64,000 nucleotides of DNA from Streptomyces sp. NBC_01262 (GCF_036226365.1 NZ_CP108462.1:1612001-1676000), one strand, 5' to 3'; shown: positions 1 through 7,587, numbered from the stretch's first letter. Translations and numbers: made by a program. The notes: a model not told the origin generated them from the letters alone.

Positions 1-71
1 ACCAGCGCACCGGCGGCGGCGAGGAGGGTGGCGCTGAAGGCCAAGGCGTCTTCGGCAGCGGCGTCGTTCAC
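1..71 (-). CDS. 5' end of a divergent gene, possibly a small HTH regulator (partial)
   Basis: Reading the minus strand from a GTG at 71 gives an open frame to the window edge beginning VNDAAAEDALAF and continuing with an Ala/Leu-rich helix. This fits the N-terminal helix of a MarR-type or similar small regulator, but the DNA-binding part lies outside the window, so the family is a guess. The gene is divergent from the cupin gene and a clear palindrome lies between them, which is the usual arrangement for a regulator controlling itself and its neighbour. There is no convincing ribosome binding site before the GTG. Confidence 0.35.
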   Translation of the reverse strand, partial: MNDAAAEDALAFSATLLAAAGAL

Positions 72-81
72 ATCGGCAAGC

Positions 82-110
82 TTGACACATTGCGCAAGCA
101 GCTTGAGTAT
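82..110 (+). promoter_or_regulatory. Putative promoter for the cupin gene
   Basis: TTGACA at 82-87 and GAGTAT at 105-110 are separated by exactly 17 bases. The presumed transcription start would fall in the palindrome at 112-130, giving a simple way to repress the cupin gene. Confidence 0.45.
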
Positions 111-111
111 A

Positions 112-130
112 TGAGCAATCTACTTGCTCA
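112..130. promoter_or_regulatory. Operator-like perfect inverted repeat
   Basis: TGAGCAA at 112-118 and TTGCTCA at 124-130 form a perfect 7-base inverted repeat around a 5-base spacer. A second, outer pair (CTTGAG 102-107 and CTCAAG 127-132) partly overlaps it. It lies just downstream of the promoter candidate and between divergent genes, as expected for a MarR or TetR-type operator. The binding protein is inferred to be the partial gene at 1-71. Confidence 0.5.
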
Positions 131-160
131 AGTTACTTGCCCAATCAGGGGGTCCACGCC

Positions 161-535
161 ATGCCTTTCGTCCACGCCGCCGATGCCGTCGTCCACGAAC
201 TGCACGGGGTTCGTTTCGTCTCGTACGCCAATTCCGGCCTCGGCAGCACCGAGTTGTGCGCATGGCGGGGCGAGATCCCCGCCGGGACCGAGGGACCGGC
301 GCACAGGATCAGCCGCGAGGAGGTGTTTCTGCTGCTCAGCGGCTCGTTGAGGCTGAGCCTGGACGGCGAGGCTCGGTTGCTGTCCCCCGGTGATGTCGCC
401 GTCGCGCCCGCCGGGACGCTCCTGGGGGTCGCGAACCCCACCGCCGAGCCCGCCACGATGTGGGTCACCACCAGCCTCGGACTGGAGGCGGAACTCGCCG
501 ACGGGTCGCGGATCTCGCCGCCCTGGGTGCGGTGA
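161..535 (+). CDS. Small cupin-domain protein
   Basis: This encodes 124 residues of a single-domain cupin. The first cupin motif is visible around residues 47-63 (HRISREEVFLLLSG) followed by the typical SPGDVAVAPAG turn. Only one histidine of the usual His-x-His metal set remains in motif 1 and motif 2 has none, so the metal site is probably reduced or absent and enzymatic activity is doubtful; a binding or sensor role is equally likely. I chose the ATG at 161 because AGGGGG lies 8-13 bases upstream; an in-frame TTG at 137 would add eight residues but has no good ribosome site. A divergent regulator-like gene and palindrome lie upstream. Confidence 0.8.
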   Translation: MPFVHAADAVVHELHGVRFVSYANSGLGSTELCAWRGEIPAGTEGPAHRISREEVFLLLSGSLRLSLDGEARLLSPGDVAVAPAGTLLGVANPTAEPATMWVTTSLGLEAELADGSRISPPWVR

Positions 536-593
536 CTACCGGTGGCGCCGCGCCCTCGGTAGGGTGAAATGCGGCGCTTGGGTGGTCATTCGG

Positions 594-634
594 CGGTATG
601 CAATGGGGCGTTCCATTCAGTGCTTCGCATACCG
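594..634 (+). repeat. Interrupted inverted repeat in the leader of the small exported peptide
   Basis: CGGTATGC (594-601) pairs with GCATACCG (627-634), and the adjoining AATGG (602-606) with CCATT (613-617). Together they can form one bulged stem ending six bases before the AAGGAG ribosome site of the gene at 653. It could be a terminator for the cupin gene, or a leader structure affecting the downstream peptide; the lack of a T-run neither supports nor excludes termination in a GC-rich actinobacterium. Confidence 0.4.
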
Positions 635-652
635 ATGTTCAAGGAGACCACC

Positions 653-781
653 ATGCGCCGCTTCTTCAGCGCCGCCCTCGCCGCTCTCGCCCTCATCACG
701 GGGGCCGCGTTCGTCGACGGCCCCGGCGGCCTCGGCGCGCCGGGGACCACCAGCCCGGGGCTGTTCTCCGGCAACGCCTAG
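653..781 (+). CDS. 42-residue exported peptide with a chaplin-like C-terminal stub
   Basis: A strong AAGGAG site lies 6-11 bases before the ATG. The product is a signal peptide (basic MRR, then an Ala/Leu-rich hydrophobic core) followed by a short Gly/Pro-rich tail ending TTSPGLFSGNA. The tail resembles the first residues of a chaplin domain, which usually opens SPGVxSGN and then continues for about 40 more residues with two cysteines; here the frame stops there. The last four bases overlap the stop of the convergent gene. It is either a truncated chaplin remnant or a genuine very short surface peptide. The ribosome site and intact signal peptide favour expression; the function is unknown. 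Confidence 0.55.
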   Translation: MRRFFSAALAALALITGAAFVDGPGGLGAPGTTSPGLFSGNA

Positions 782-2727
782 GGCGCCTGAGCCGGGCGCA
801 GCGCCAGGGTCGGGTTACCGGCGGCGTCGCCCGAGGGCGGGCCGACGAGGGCGGTGAAGGCCTCCGTACGGATGGTCAGGCCGCCCTCGTCCAGGGTGAG
901 GACGGGGGCGTAGGCGCCGTCGGCGGTGTGGGCGGGGGCGTAGCGGACGGCGAGGACGGTCAGGCCGTCCGGGGAGCCGGGGGCGGGGGCCGCTTCCAGG
1001 GCGGTGGTGGCGACGATGTCGCGCCAGCCGGCGTCGGGGTTGCCGTAGCCGCGGGGGTCGGCGGCGAGGCGGAAGGCGGCCTGTTCCTGGGTGAGGCCGA
1101 TGGTGTCGGGGCTGTTGAAGTACGCCGAGCCGTCGGTGCCGGGGAAGTCGGGGGTGGTGAGGGTGAGTTCGCCCGCGGAGCTGACGGCGAGGCCGCCGGC
1201 CACCAGCGTGCCGCCCTCGGCCACGAGGCTCGCGCCCTTTTCGGCGAGGTCGAGGCCGCCGATTTCGGTGATCTTCGCGAGGCGGCCGTCGAGCGCGGTG
1301 GCGTACGGCAGTCCGGCCAGCATGCGCACGCCGGGGATGCGCTCCAGGGCGGTGGTCAGCCACAGGCTCGTGCCGTCGGTGACGTACAGCGACTGGACGT
1401 GGAGCAGGGTGTGGTCGCGGTTGACGACCGGCTTTGTGACGAGCTTGGCGACCAGGCCGCCGGGGGCGACGGCGTCGCGGACCCGGATCTCGCCCATGGG
1501 GCGGGTGAGCAGGAAGCCGTCGGTGGCGGGGCCGATGCCGTGCTGCCGGTTGACGGCGGCGGGGAGCAGGATCGTTCCCCCGGCCTCGATCAGGGCGGGG
1601 GTCATACTGCCGTCGAAGGAGACCGAGACACGCGCGGAGCGCAGCTGGTGGCGGGCGACGGCCGTGCCCGGGGTGCGGTACCAGCGGGTGGCGTCCTGGG
1701 TCTGCCAGACGAGCATGAAGGCGAAGTGGCCGTCGACATCGCCGTCGGGGCCGGCGGCGTGGCGGGCCCAGCGGGTGTCGGCCAGGTAGCGGCCGAGGTC
1801 GGAGCGGATGCGGCGGCCGAAGTAGCGCATGCCGAGGACGGCTTCGAAGCCGGAGTGCTGCTCGCTGTAGCGGGGGCCGCCGTTGTCGTAGCCGCCGGAG
1901 GCCAGGCGGGCGTCGATGTAGCGGGCCAGTTCGTCGCCGTCGGCGGCGAAGACCTGCTTGCCGCTGACCCGGTGGGCCTGGGCGAGGAAGGACAGCGAGA
2001 TCGGCCCGTAGTTGTTGTCGTACGCCCCGCCGTGCTCGGGCGGGCACAGCGCGCCCCGGTCGGGGAGGCGGCGGGCGCGGATCTCGGTGGCGTAGATGTG
2101 CAGGGCGCGCTCGCGCACCGCGTCGGCGTCCTTGGGGCCCAAGTGGCGGGCGAGCATCAGGGCTCCGACGATGGCACCGATGGCCTGGTTGGCGGTGTCC
2201 TGGGGGTTGAAGTACGCGACGTCGGTGAGCCAGCGCCAGTAGCCGTGGGCGACGTCGATGAGCTCGGCGCGCTGGTCGTCGGCGATCAGGCCCTCGGTGA
2301 GGTCCAGGACGTTGACGGCCTGGAGGAGGGCCCAGGCGGTGCTGGGCCAGTCGCCGATGGGGTGTTCGCCGTCGCCGAGGACGTAGCGGGCGTACGGCTC
2401 GCCGGAATCACGCATGCGCAGGTTGGGGTAGCCGGGATTGTCCGTGCGGTAGACCCGCATGCGCAGGTGGAATTCCAGGCTGCGGCGCACCGGCTCGACA
2501 AGGTTGTCAAGGGCGCCGCCGGAGCGCTGCCAGGCGAGGGCGAGCAGTGAGGTGATGCCGAGCGAGGTGTCGCCGATGTCGTCGCCGCAGCCGGGGCGTT
2601 CGAGGTTGCCGTCCTCGGTGATGCGGGCGAGGGCCTGGGCGGTGACTCGCTCCAGCACGGCGTCGTAGGCGGCCCGGTCGTCCGCCAGGTCGTGCAGGGC
2701 TCCACGCTGGTAGGTCAGGAAGACCAC
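778..2727 (-). CDS. Uncharacterised (alpha/alpha)-toroid-like carbohydrate-active protein
   Basis: This 649-residue protein has no signal peptide. The first 350 residues look alpha-helical and rich in aromatic and acidic residues (for example NNYGPISLSFLAQAHR and RYSEQHSGFEAVLG), followed by a region that looks like beta-sandwich. That is the general layout of heparinase/lyase-type and related (alpha/alpha)6-barrel enzymes, but I cannot assign a CAZy family. It starts with GTG nine bases after the stop of the MalG-type permease and closes a transport operon facing a GH38 mannosidase. The likely role is intracellular cleavage or trimming of the imported oligosaccharide. Family-level certainty is low; that it is a gene is very likely. 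Confidence 0.75.
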   Translation of the reverse strand: MVFLTYQRGALHDLADDRAAYDAVLERVTAQALARITEDGNLERPGCGDDIGDTSLGITSLLALAWQRSGGALDNLVEPVRRSLEFHLRMRVYRTDNPGYPNLRMRDSGEPYARYVLGDGEHPIGDWPSTAWALLQAVNVLDLTEGLIADDQRAELIDVAHGYWRWLTDVAYFNPQDTANQAIGAIVGALMLARHLGPKDADAVRERALHIYATEIRARRLPDRGALCPPEHGGAYDNNYGPISLSFLAQAHRVSGKQVFAADGDELARYIDARLASGGYDNGGPRYSEQHSGFEAVLGMRYFGRRIRSDLGRYLADTRWARHAAGPDGDVDGHFAFMLVWQTQDATRWYRTPGTAVARHQLRSARVSVSFDGSMTPALIEAGGTILLPAAVNRQHGIGPATDGFLLTRPMGEIRVRDAVAPGGLVAKLVTKPVVNRDHTLLHVQSLYVTDGTSLWLTTALERIPGVRMLAGLPYATALDGRLAKITEIGGLDLAEKGASLVAEGGTLVAGGLAVSSAGELTLTTPDFPGTDGSAYFNSPDTIGLTQEQAAFRLAADPRGYGNPDAGWRDIVATTALEAAPAPGSPDGLTVLAVRYAPAHTADGAYAPVLTLDEGGLTIRTEAFTALVGPPSGDAAGNPTLALRPAQAP

Positions 2728-2736
2728 GGGTTCGTA

Positions 2737-3615
2737 CTAGCCCTTCAATCCGGAGGTGGCCAAGCCTTCGACCAGCCGCTTCTGGAAGATCAGGAAGCAG
2801 ATCAGGGTCGGCAGCAGGGCGAGGGTCGACATGGCGAACATCGCGCCGTAGGAGGAGCCGCTGGTCTGGTCCAGGAAGAGGGTCAGGCCGAGGGGGACGG
2901 TGAACTTGTCGTTCTGCTGGAGGTAGACGAGCTGGTGCAGGAAGTCGTCGTACGTCCAGATGAAGGTGAAGATCGTCGTGGTGACCAGGGCCGGCTTCAT
3001 CAACGGCAAGATGATCTTCCAGTAGATCTGGAAGGGATTGGCGCCGTCCATCATGGCCGCCTGGTCCAGCTCGCGCGGGATGGAGCGGATGAACTGGACC
3101 ATCAGGAAGATGAAGAACGCGTCCGCGGCCAGGAACTTCGGCACGATCAGCGGCAGGAACGTGTTGATCCAGGTCAGGTTGTAGAAGATCGTGTACTGCG
3201 GGATCAGGACCGCCTGCGTGGGCAGCATGAGCGTGCCGAGCATCAGGCCGAACCAGATCTTCTTGCCGCGGAACTCGAAGCGCGCGAAGGCGTAGGCGGC
3301 CAGCGAGCAGGAGACGACATTTCCGATCACCGCGCCGATCGAGACGATCAGCGAGTTGGTGATGTACAGGGAGAAGGAGTTGCCGGAGCCGCTCCAGCCC
3401 TTGGAGTAGTTCTGCGGGTGCAGCGCGTTCGGGATGAGCCCGGGATGGGTGAAGATCTCGGTGTCGGGCTTGAAGGAGCTGCTGAGCATCCACATCAGCG
3501 GGTACAGCATGACGATCGCCACGCCGATGAGCACGGTGTGGATGAAGACACGGCGGGCGCCGGTCGCGGAGCGCAGCTTGCGCAGCGGTGACATGTTCGG
3601 GGTGATGACGGACAT
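2737..3615 (-). CDS. Sugar ABC transporter permease, MalG type
   Basis: This is a 292-residue membrane protein with about six membrane segments and the cytoplasmic EAA loop around residues 182-206 (RELDQAAMMDGANPFQIYWK), which docks the ATPase. The family is the carbohydrate-uptake type-1 permeases (binding-protein-dependent, MalFG/AraQ-like). ATG is chosen at 3615, with AGGAGTCC just upstream; the gene follows the MalF-type permease by 26 bases and precedes the toroid-like enzyme by nine. No ATPase gene is present nearby; in Streptomyces such importers normally use the shared MsiK ATPase, which is an inference here. Confidence 0.93.
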   Translation of the reverse strand: MSVITPNMSPLRKLRSATGARRVFIHTVLIGVAIVMLYPLMWMLSSSFKPDTEIFTHPGLIPNALHPQNYSKGWSGSGNSFSLYITNSLIVSIGAVIGNVVSCSLAAYAFARFEFRGKKIWFGLMLGTLMLPTQAVLIPQYTIFYNLTWINTFLPLIVPKFLAADAFFIFLMVQFIRSIPRELDQAAMMDGANPFQIYWKIILPLMKPALVTTTIFTFIWTYDDFLHQLVYLQQNDKFTVPLGLTLFLDQTSGSSYGAMFAMSTLALLPTLICFLIFQKRLVEGLATSGLKG

Positions 3616-3641
3616 GGGGTGAAGGACTCCTCGCTCAGACG

Positions 3642-4625
3642 TCAGTCGTCGTAGTGGACCCAGTAGCGGCTGGCGATGAAGTTGACCGCCGTGAAGCCTG
3701 CGATGACCAGGAACAGCACCCAGGCAAGCGCCGAGGCGTAGCCCATCTGAAGGTCGGTGAAGCCCTTCTTGTACAGGTAGAGGGAGTACAGCATGGTCGA
3801 GTTGAGCGGCCCGCCGGAGCCGTTGCTGACCACGTAGGCGGGAGTGAACGTCTTGAACGCGTCGATCATCTGCAGGACGACGTTGAAGAAGACGATCGGC
3901 GTCAGCAGCGGCAGGGTGATCTTGAAGAAGCGGGTGACGGGCGGTGCGCCGTCGATCGCGGCCGCCTCGTACACGTCCTTCGGCAGCTGCTTCAGGCCCG
4001 CGAGGAAGATGACCATCGGGGTGCCGAACTGCCAGACCGCGAGCAGGATCAGGGTGTAGATCGCGGTGTCGGGGCTGGAGATCCAGTCCTGGCCCTTGAT
4101 GCCGAACCAGGCGAGGAAGTCGTTGAAGAGGCCGTCGCCGCCGAAGACCTGACGCCAGACGATGGCGATGGCCACCGCGCCACCGAGCAGCGAGGGCAGG
4201 TAGAAGGCGGCCCGGTAGAGGCCGATGCCCTTGATATCGCGGTTGAGCAGCATCGCCACGCCGAGTGCGAGCGCCAGTTTCAGCGGCACCGAGACCAGCA
4301 CGTACAAAAGCGTGGCGTGCACCGAGTCCCAGAAGACCGGGTCGTCGGAGAACATGCGCTCGTAGTTGTGGGTGCCGACCCACTTCGCCGGCGTCAGCAG
4401 GTCGAAGTTGGTGAAGGACAGATACAGCGAGTCCAGCATCGGGTAGATCGTCAGGCCGAACAGGCCGACGAACCAGGGGGCCAGGAAGAGGAACGGCCAC
4501 CAGCCCCCGCCCCGCCGTCTGGCGAGGCGGCGGCGCATACGTTCGCGCTCCCGCTGGTCGGACGGAGTCGCCGGCGCCGGCGTCTCCTTCGCAACCTCGT
4601 CGGTCTTCGCGGTGGTCATACTCAT
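3642..4625 (-). CDS. Sugar ABC transporter permease, MalF type
   Basis: This 327-residue protein begins with a 40-residue basic cytoplasmic tail (Arg-rich at residues 25-38) followed by six or so membrane segments. The EAA motif is clear at residues 220-240 (EAAAIDGAPPVTRFFKITLP). It pairs with the MalG-type permease to form the heterodimeric channel of a type-1 sugar importer. It lies between the binding-protein gene and the second permease in one operon. The substrate is unknown, but the neighbourhood (GH38 mannosidase, ROK regulator, BadF kinase) points to a mannose-containing oligosaccharide or glycan fragment. Confidence 0.93.
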   Translation of the reverse strand: MSMTTAKTDEVAKETPAPATPSDQRERERMRRRLARRRGGGWWPFLFLAPWFVGLFGLTIYPMLDSLYLSFTNFDLLTPAKWVGTHNYERMFSDDPVFWDSVHATLLYVLVSVPLKLALALGVAMLLNRDIKGIGLYRAAFYLPSLLGGAVAIAIVWRQVFGGDGLFNDFLAWFGIKGQDWISSPDTAIYTLILLAVWQFGTPMVIFLAGLKQLPKDVYEAAAIDGAPPVTRFFKITLPLLTPIVFFNVVLQMIDAFKTFTPAYVVSNGSGGPLNSTMLYSLYLYKKGFTDLQMGYASALAWVLFLVIAGFTAVNFIASRYWVHYDD

Positions 4626-4682
4626 CTCCCTGGCCCTCTCCCGGTGTTCCGGTGTTCCGTTTGCGCCGCTGTGCCGTGCGGC

Positions 4683-6014
4683 TTACGCGGACAGGATGCC
4701 TGCCGCCTGGTCGAAGAACTCGCTCAGCTGCGCCTTGATGGTCTTCTTGCCGAAGGCGACAGCGAGGTTCGACTGGAACAGCAGGTCCCAGATCTGGTCG
4801 GCGCCCTGCGGCGGGGCGGCGGGGGCGGCCAGGGCGTTGGTCGCCTTCGAGACGCGCGTGGCGATGTAGTCGGCGTTCGCCATGTTCAGCTTGTCCGTCT
4901 CGGTCAGGCCCGAGGCGATCAGGTTGCGGGCCTTCTCGGTCGGCGGGATGCCGCGCAGCAGCTGGAAGTCCTTGATCGCCGTCGCGTCCTGGGCGATGAA
5001 CGACATGATCTTGACGGAGTCGGCGACCTTCTTGCTGGCCTTGGTGGCGCTCAGCAGGACACCGCCGTTGACGAAGTTGCCCTCACGGGCACCGGACCAG
5101 TCGCCCTGCGGGGTGGGCAGGAAGTCCAGCTGGGCGTCGGTGATCTTGCCGCCCGCGCCGTAGACACCGGAGTCGAAGGTGAACAGGGCCTTGCCGATGA
5201 CGACCGCGTTCTTGGTGAGGTCGTTGTGCGCGGCGGAGGTGATCGCCGCCGGGCCGGAGGCGTGGATCTTGCGCATCTCGGCCCAGTACTCCCACCACTC
5301 CTGGAGCGTGTCGGAGGTGAAGCCGACCTTCTTGCCGTCGTCGGAGAAGAACTGCTCGCCCTTCTCCCGAGCGAAGATCTCGAAGCACTGGAGGGCCGAG
5401 CCACCGCCGTCGTCGACGCCGTAGGTCTTGCCTCCGCTCTTCTTATAGACCTGCTCGGAGATCGACTTCAGGTCCGCCCAGGTCCAGTCCTGGTCCGGCA
5501 GCTTCAGGCCCAGGGCCTCAAGGCCGCTGCGGTTGACGGTGAGCTGGTTGACGCCGATGCCGGACGGGACACCGTACAGCTTGCCGTCGACGGTGCCGGC
5601 CGCGAGGAGCGTCTTGGAGAAGCCGGTCAGGTCCAGGCTCTTGCCGACGTAGGAGTCGATCGGGGCGAGCACACCCTTGCGGGCGTACTGGGCGACCAGC
5701 GCGGTGTCCATCTGGAGCAGGTCGGGGGCGCTGCCGCCGGCGATGTTGGTGTTGAACTTGTCGAAGTACCCGTCGTAGCCCTGGTAGGTCGCCTGGACCT
5801 TGATCGAGGGGTTCTTCTTCTGGAAGGCGGCAAGCGCCTTCTTGTAGGCCGCGTGGCGCTCGTCGCTGCCCCACCAGGTCATGGTGAGCTTGCTGCTGGT
5901 GCTGCCGGCGCCAGTGCCGCCGCTACAGGCGGCCAGGGCGCTGGTGAGGGCGCCTGTGGCGGCCAGCCCTCCGCCGATGCGGAGCAGGCCTCTGCGTGAG
6001 ATTTCGGTGCCCAC
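4683..6014 (-). CDS. Extracellular sugar-binding lipoprotein of the ABC importer
   Basis: This 443-residue protein carries an N-terminal twin-arginine signal (SRRGLLRIGG, Arg7-Arg8) with a lipobox ending LAAC, Cys30 being the lipidation site. The mature part is a family-1 extracellular solute-binding protein: it begins with a strand reading LTMTWWGSDERH and contains typical hinge and ligand-cleft regions. It captures the oligosaccharide outside the membrane and delivers it to the two downstream permeases. It is the first gene of the operon, behind a roughly 310-base control region holding two palindromes. Confidence 0.93.
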   Translation of the reverse strand: MGTEISRRGLLRIGGGLAATGALTSALAACSGGTGAGSTSSKLTMTWWGSDERHAAYKKALAAFQKKNPSIKVQATYQGYDGYFDKFNTNIAGGSAPDLLQMDTALVAQYARKGVLAPIDSYVGKSLDLTGFSKTLLAAGTVDGKLYGVPSGIGVNQLTVNRSGLEALGLKLPDQDWTWADLKSISEQVYKKSGGKTYGVDDGGGSALQCFEIFAREKGEQFFSDDGKKVGFTSDTLQEWWEYWAEMRKIHASGPAAITSAAHNDLTKNAVVIGKALFTFDSGVYGAGGKITDAQLDFLPTPQGDWSGAREGNFVNGGVLLSATKASKKVADSVKIMSFIAQDATAIKDFQLLRGIPPTEKARNLIASGLTETDKLNMANADYIATRVSKATNALAAPAAPPQGADQIWDLLFQSNLAVAFGKKTIKAQLSEFFDQAAGILSA

Positions 6015-6184
6015 CGGTTCCTCCTACATGTACGTGACGAAGTACCCGAGTGATTCGGGACTGGGGTGCTGCCGGGAAATGCCGGGAATGCTCGGGTACT
6101 GCTCAGGGGGTTGCGTGCTCCTGCGGATCGCGGCCTCGCCCGGCCGCGCCGCCGTGCGGACGAGGGTCCTGGTGGAGGGTCTGT

Positions 6185-6204
6185 GGATTCCGTATACGGA
6201 ATCC
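6185..6204. promoter_or_regulatory. Perfect 20-base palindromic operator candidate
   Basis: GGATTCCGTATACGGAATCC reads identically on both strands and lies 170 bases upstream of the binding-protein start. A perfect palindrome of this length is unlikely by chance and its shape suits a dimeric repressor of the GntR or TetR type. No gene for such a repressor lies in the window, so the regulator is unknown. Confidence 0.6.
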
Positions 6205-6285
6205 TGTCTCCTGCATCCCGTACGGGCACGCCCTCGTACAAGATCGTGGACCACTCGCCCTGAGCCGGGGTCCCGCCGACTCTAG

Positions 6286-6295
6286 TAAGCGCTTG
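6286..6295. promoter_or_regulatory. LacI-family-like operator core
   Basis: TAAGCGCTTG contains the AAGCGCTT palindrome with a central CG step that is characteristic of LacI/GalR-family operators. It sits at the far end of the sugar operon control region, directly after the ROK gene's stop. No LacI-type regulator is encoded in the window. Confidence 0.4.
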
Positions 6296-6326
6296 TCCGG
6301 ACATTTGCAGAGTGCGGGGCCCGGAG

Positions 6327-7484
6327 TCAATGCCCGGCCGTTTCCTCGCCGGTAACGTTTTGGATTCCCCGGGCCACGGCCAGGCGGGTCGCGCCCAGGA
6401 CGGTGCCGCTGTTGCCGAGCACGCTGGAGACCACCTCGGTGGGCCAGCTCAGCCGGGCCAGTTCGGCCCGGACACCGGGCAGGAGCTGGGGATTCGCGCC
6501 GATGCCGCCGCCCAGGACGATCAGCCCGGGATCCAGTACCGCGACCACGGCGGCGGCCAGTCTGCCCACCTCGGCGGCATGGCCGGCGACGAGGGCGGCG
6601 GCGGTGGCGTGACCTCGGGCGGCGAGTGAGAAAAGCTGCTCGGCGGTGTGCGGGACGGGCCCGTCGCCCTCGTCGGGCCGCCAGGCCACGGCGGCGCGGG
6701 CGATGAGGGAGCGGGCGCCCGCGTAGGCCTCCAGGCCCTCGTGCCGGGGCTGCTGAGCGGCGGCCCACGGGTAGGGCAGCCGGGCGACCTCCCCGGCCGC
6801 GCCGTTCGCGCCGCGCAGCACCTGGCCGCCCAGGACGATGCCCAGGCCGATGCCGTAGCCGATCTGCAGATAGCCGAACCCTGCCCGGTCGCGGTCGCGG
6901 GCGGCGCCTTCGTGCAGCTCGGCGAGGGCGGCGCAGTTGACGTTGTTCTCGATCCCGACCGGGACCCCGGCGGGCAGCGCGAGCGCCTCGACGGCGCCGC
7001 GGATCCGGGCGGTGGCCGGGCGGACCAGGCCGTCGGCGTCCTGCCCGGCGACATCCGGGACGGCGACGACAACGGCCCGCAGCGGGCCGGCGGCCGCCGC
7101 GCGCAGGGCGTCGATGACGGTGTGCACGGCGTCGGCGGGGCGCAGTTCGTTGTCGGTGCCCTGGACGGCGAGCACGGCGCCGTCCAGGGCGCAGCCGCGT
7201 ACCTCGGTGTGGGTCGAGCCGAGGTCGACGGCGAGTACGCAGCCGGCCCGGGGGCCGAGGCGGTAGACGGCGGCGGAGCGGCCGGTGGCGCCGTTGGCGG
7301 TGCCGGCGCGGGCGGCCAGACCGGCGGCCTCCAGCTCGGCCACGGCGAGGGAGACGGTGGGTTTGGACAAGCCGCAGGCGGCGGCCAGTTGGGGGCGCGT
7401 GGCGCGTCCGGCACCGGCCAGAACCTCAAAGACGGCTCTGGTACTGTCGCCCGGCCGCGGCCCGGCGTGATCACCAGCGGTCAT
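6327..7484 (-). CDS. ROK-family transcriptional regulator
   Basis: This 385-residue protein has an N-terminal winged helix-turn-helix at about residues 28-60 (RPQLAAACGLSKPTVSLAVAELEAAGL) followed by a ROK sugar-kinase-like domain from about residue 80 (VDLGSTHTEV; later YGIGLGIVLGGQVLRGANGAAGEV). The Cys-rich zinc motif of active ROK kinases is not evident, as in many ROK repressors. It probably represses the divergent kinase/mannosidase genes and itself, released by a sugar or sugar phosphate. A matching inverted repeat lies at 7562-7587. The gene lies just upstream of, and on the same strand as, the import operon, so it may regulate that too. Confidence 0.9.
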   Translation of the reverse strand: MTAGDHAGPRPGDSTRAVFEVLAGAGRATRPQLAAACGLSKPTVSLAVAELEAAGLAARAGTANGATGRSAAVYRLGPRAGCVLAVDLGSTHTEVRGCALDGAVLAVQGTDNELRPADAVHTVIDALRAAAAGPLRAVVVAVPDVAGQDADGLVRPATARIRGAVEALALPAGVPVGIENNVNCAALAELHEGAARDRDRAGFGYLQIGYGIGLGIVLGGQVLRGANGAAGEVARLPYPWAAAQQPRHEGLEAYAGARSLIARAAVAWRPDEGDGPVPHTAEQLFSLAARGHATAAALVAGHAAEVGRLAAAVVAVLDPGLIVLGGGIGANPQLLPGVRAELARLSWPTEVVSSVLGNSGTVLGATRLAVARGIQNVTGEETAGH

Positions 7485-7548
7485 ACGGTCCCCCAGGTCG
7501 TTCGATCAGGTCGCATCAAACATCGGGGGCCGCCGGTGGCACAGCCCC

Positions 7549-7577
7549 TTGACTCACTGTACTTCGTTAGTTAACTT
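7549..7577 (+). promoter_or_regulatory. Putative promoter for the kinase-mannosidase operon
   Basis: TTGACT at 7549-7554 and TAACTT at 7572-7577 are 17 bases apart. The -10 element lies inside the large inverted repeat at 7562-7587, so a bound repressor would block it directly. The leader to the GTG start at 7756 would be about 170 bases. Confidence 0.45.
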
Positions 7578-7587
7578 CCTAACGAAG
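7562..7587. promoter_or_regulatory. ROK-type operator
   Basis: CTTCGTTAG (7562-7570) and CTAACGAAG (7579-7587) form a perfect 9-base inverted repeat with an 8-base AT-rich spacer. GTTAG/CTAAC half sites of this kind are typical of ROK/XylR-type repressors. It lies between the ROK gene and the divergent kinase gene, making the ROK protein the obvious candidate. Confidence 0.7.

Larger units (their letters stand above)
6015..6326 (-). promoter_or_regulatory. Control region of the sugar-import operon
   Basis: This gene-free stretch lies between the binding-protein gene and the convergently oriented 3' end of the ROK gene (both on the minus strand). It contains a perfect 20-base palindrome at 6185-6204, a small palindrome CCCGTACGGG at 6217-6226 and an AAGCGCTT core at 6287-6294. 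A TGTACATG-like element precedes the gene near 6026. I could not settle the -10/-35 boxes. Confidence 0.5.

Noticed and set aside
598-2550. A 650-codon plus-strand frame opposite the toroid-like gene
   Set aside because: It is the antisense of a real gene, with repetitive Gly/Val/Ala/Glu content and no domain, typical of GC-rich shadow frames.
6024-6254. Small ORFs within the sugar-operon control region
   Set aside because: They have no ribosome sites or domains and the stretch carries palindromes, so it is regulatory rather than coding.
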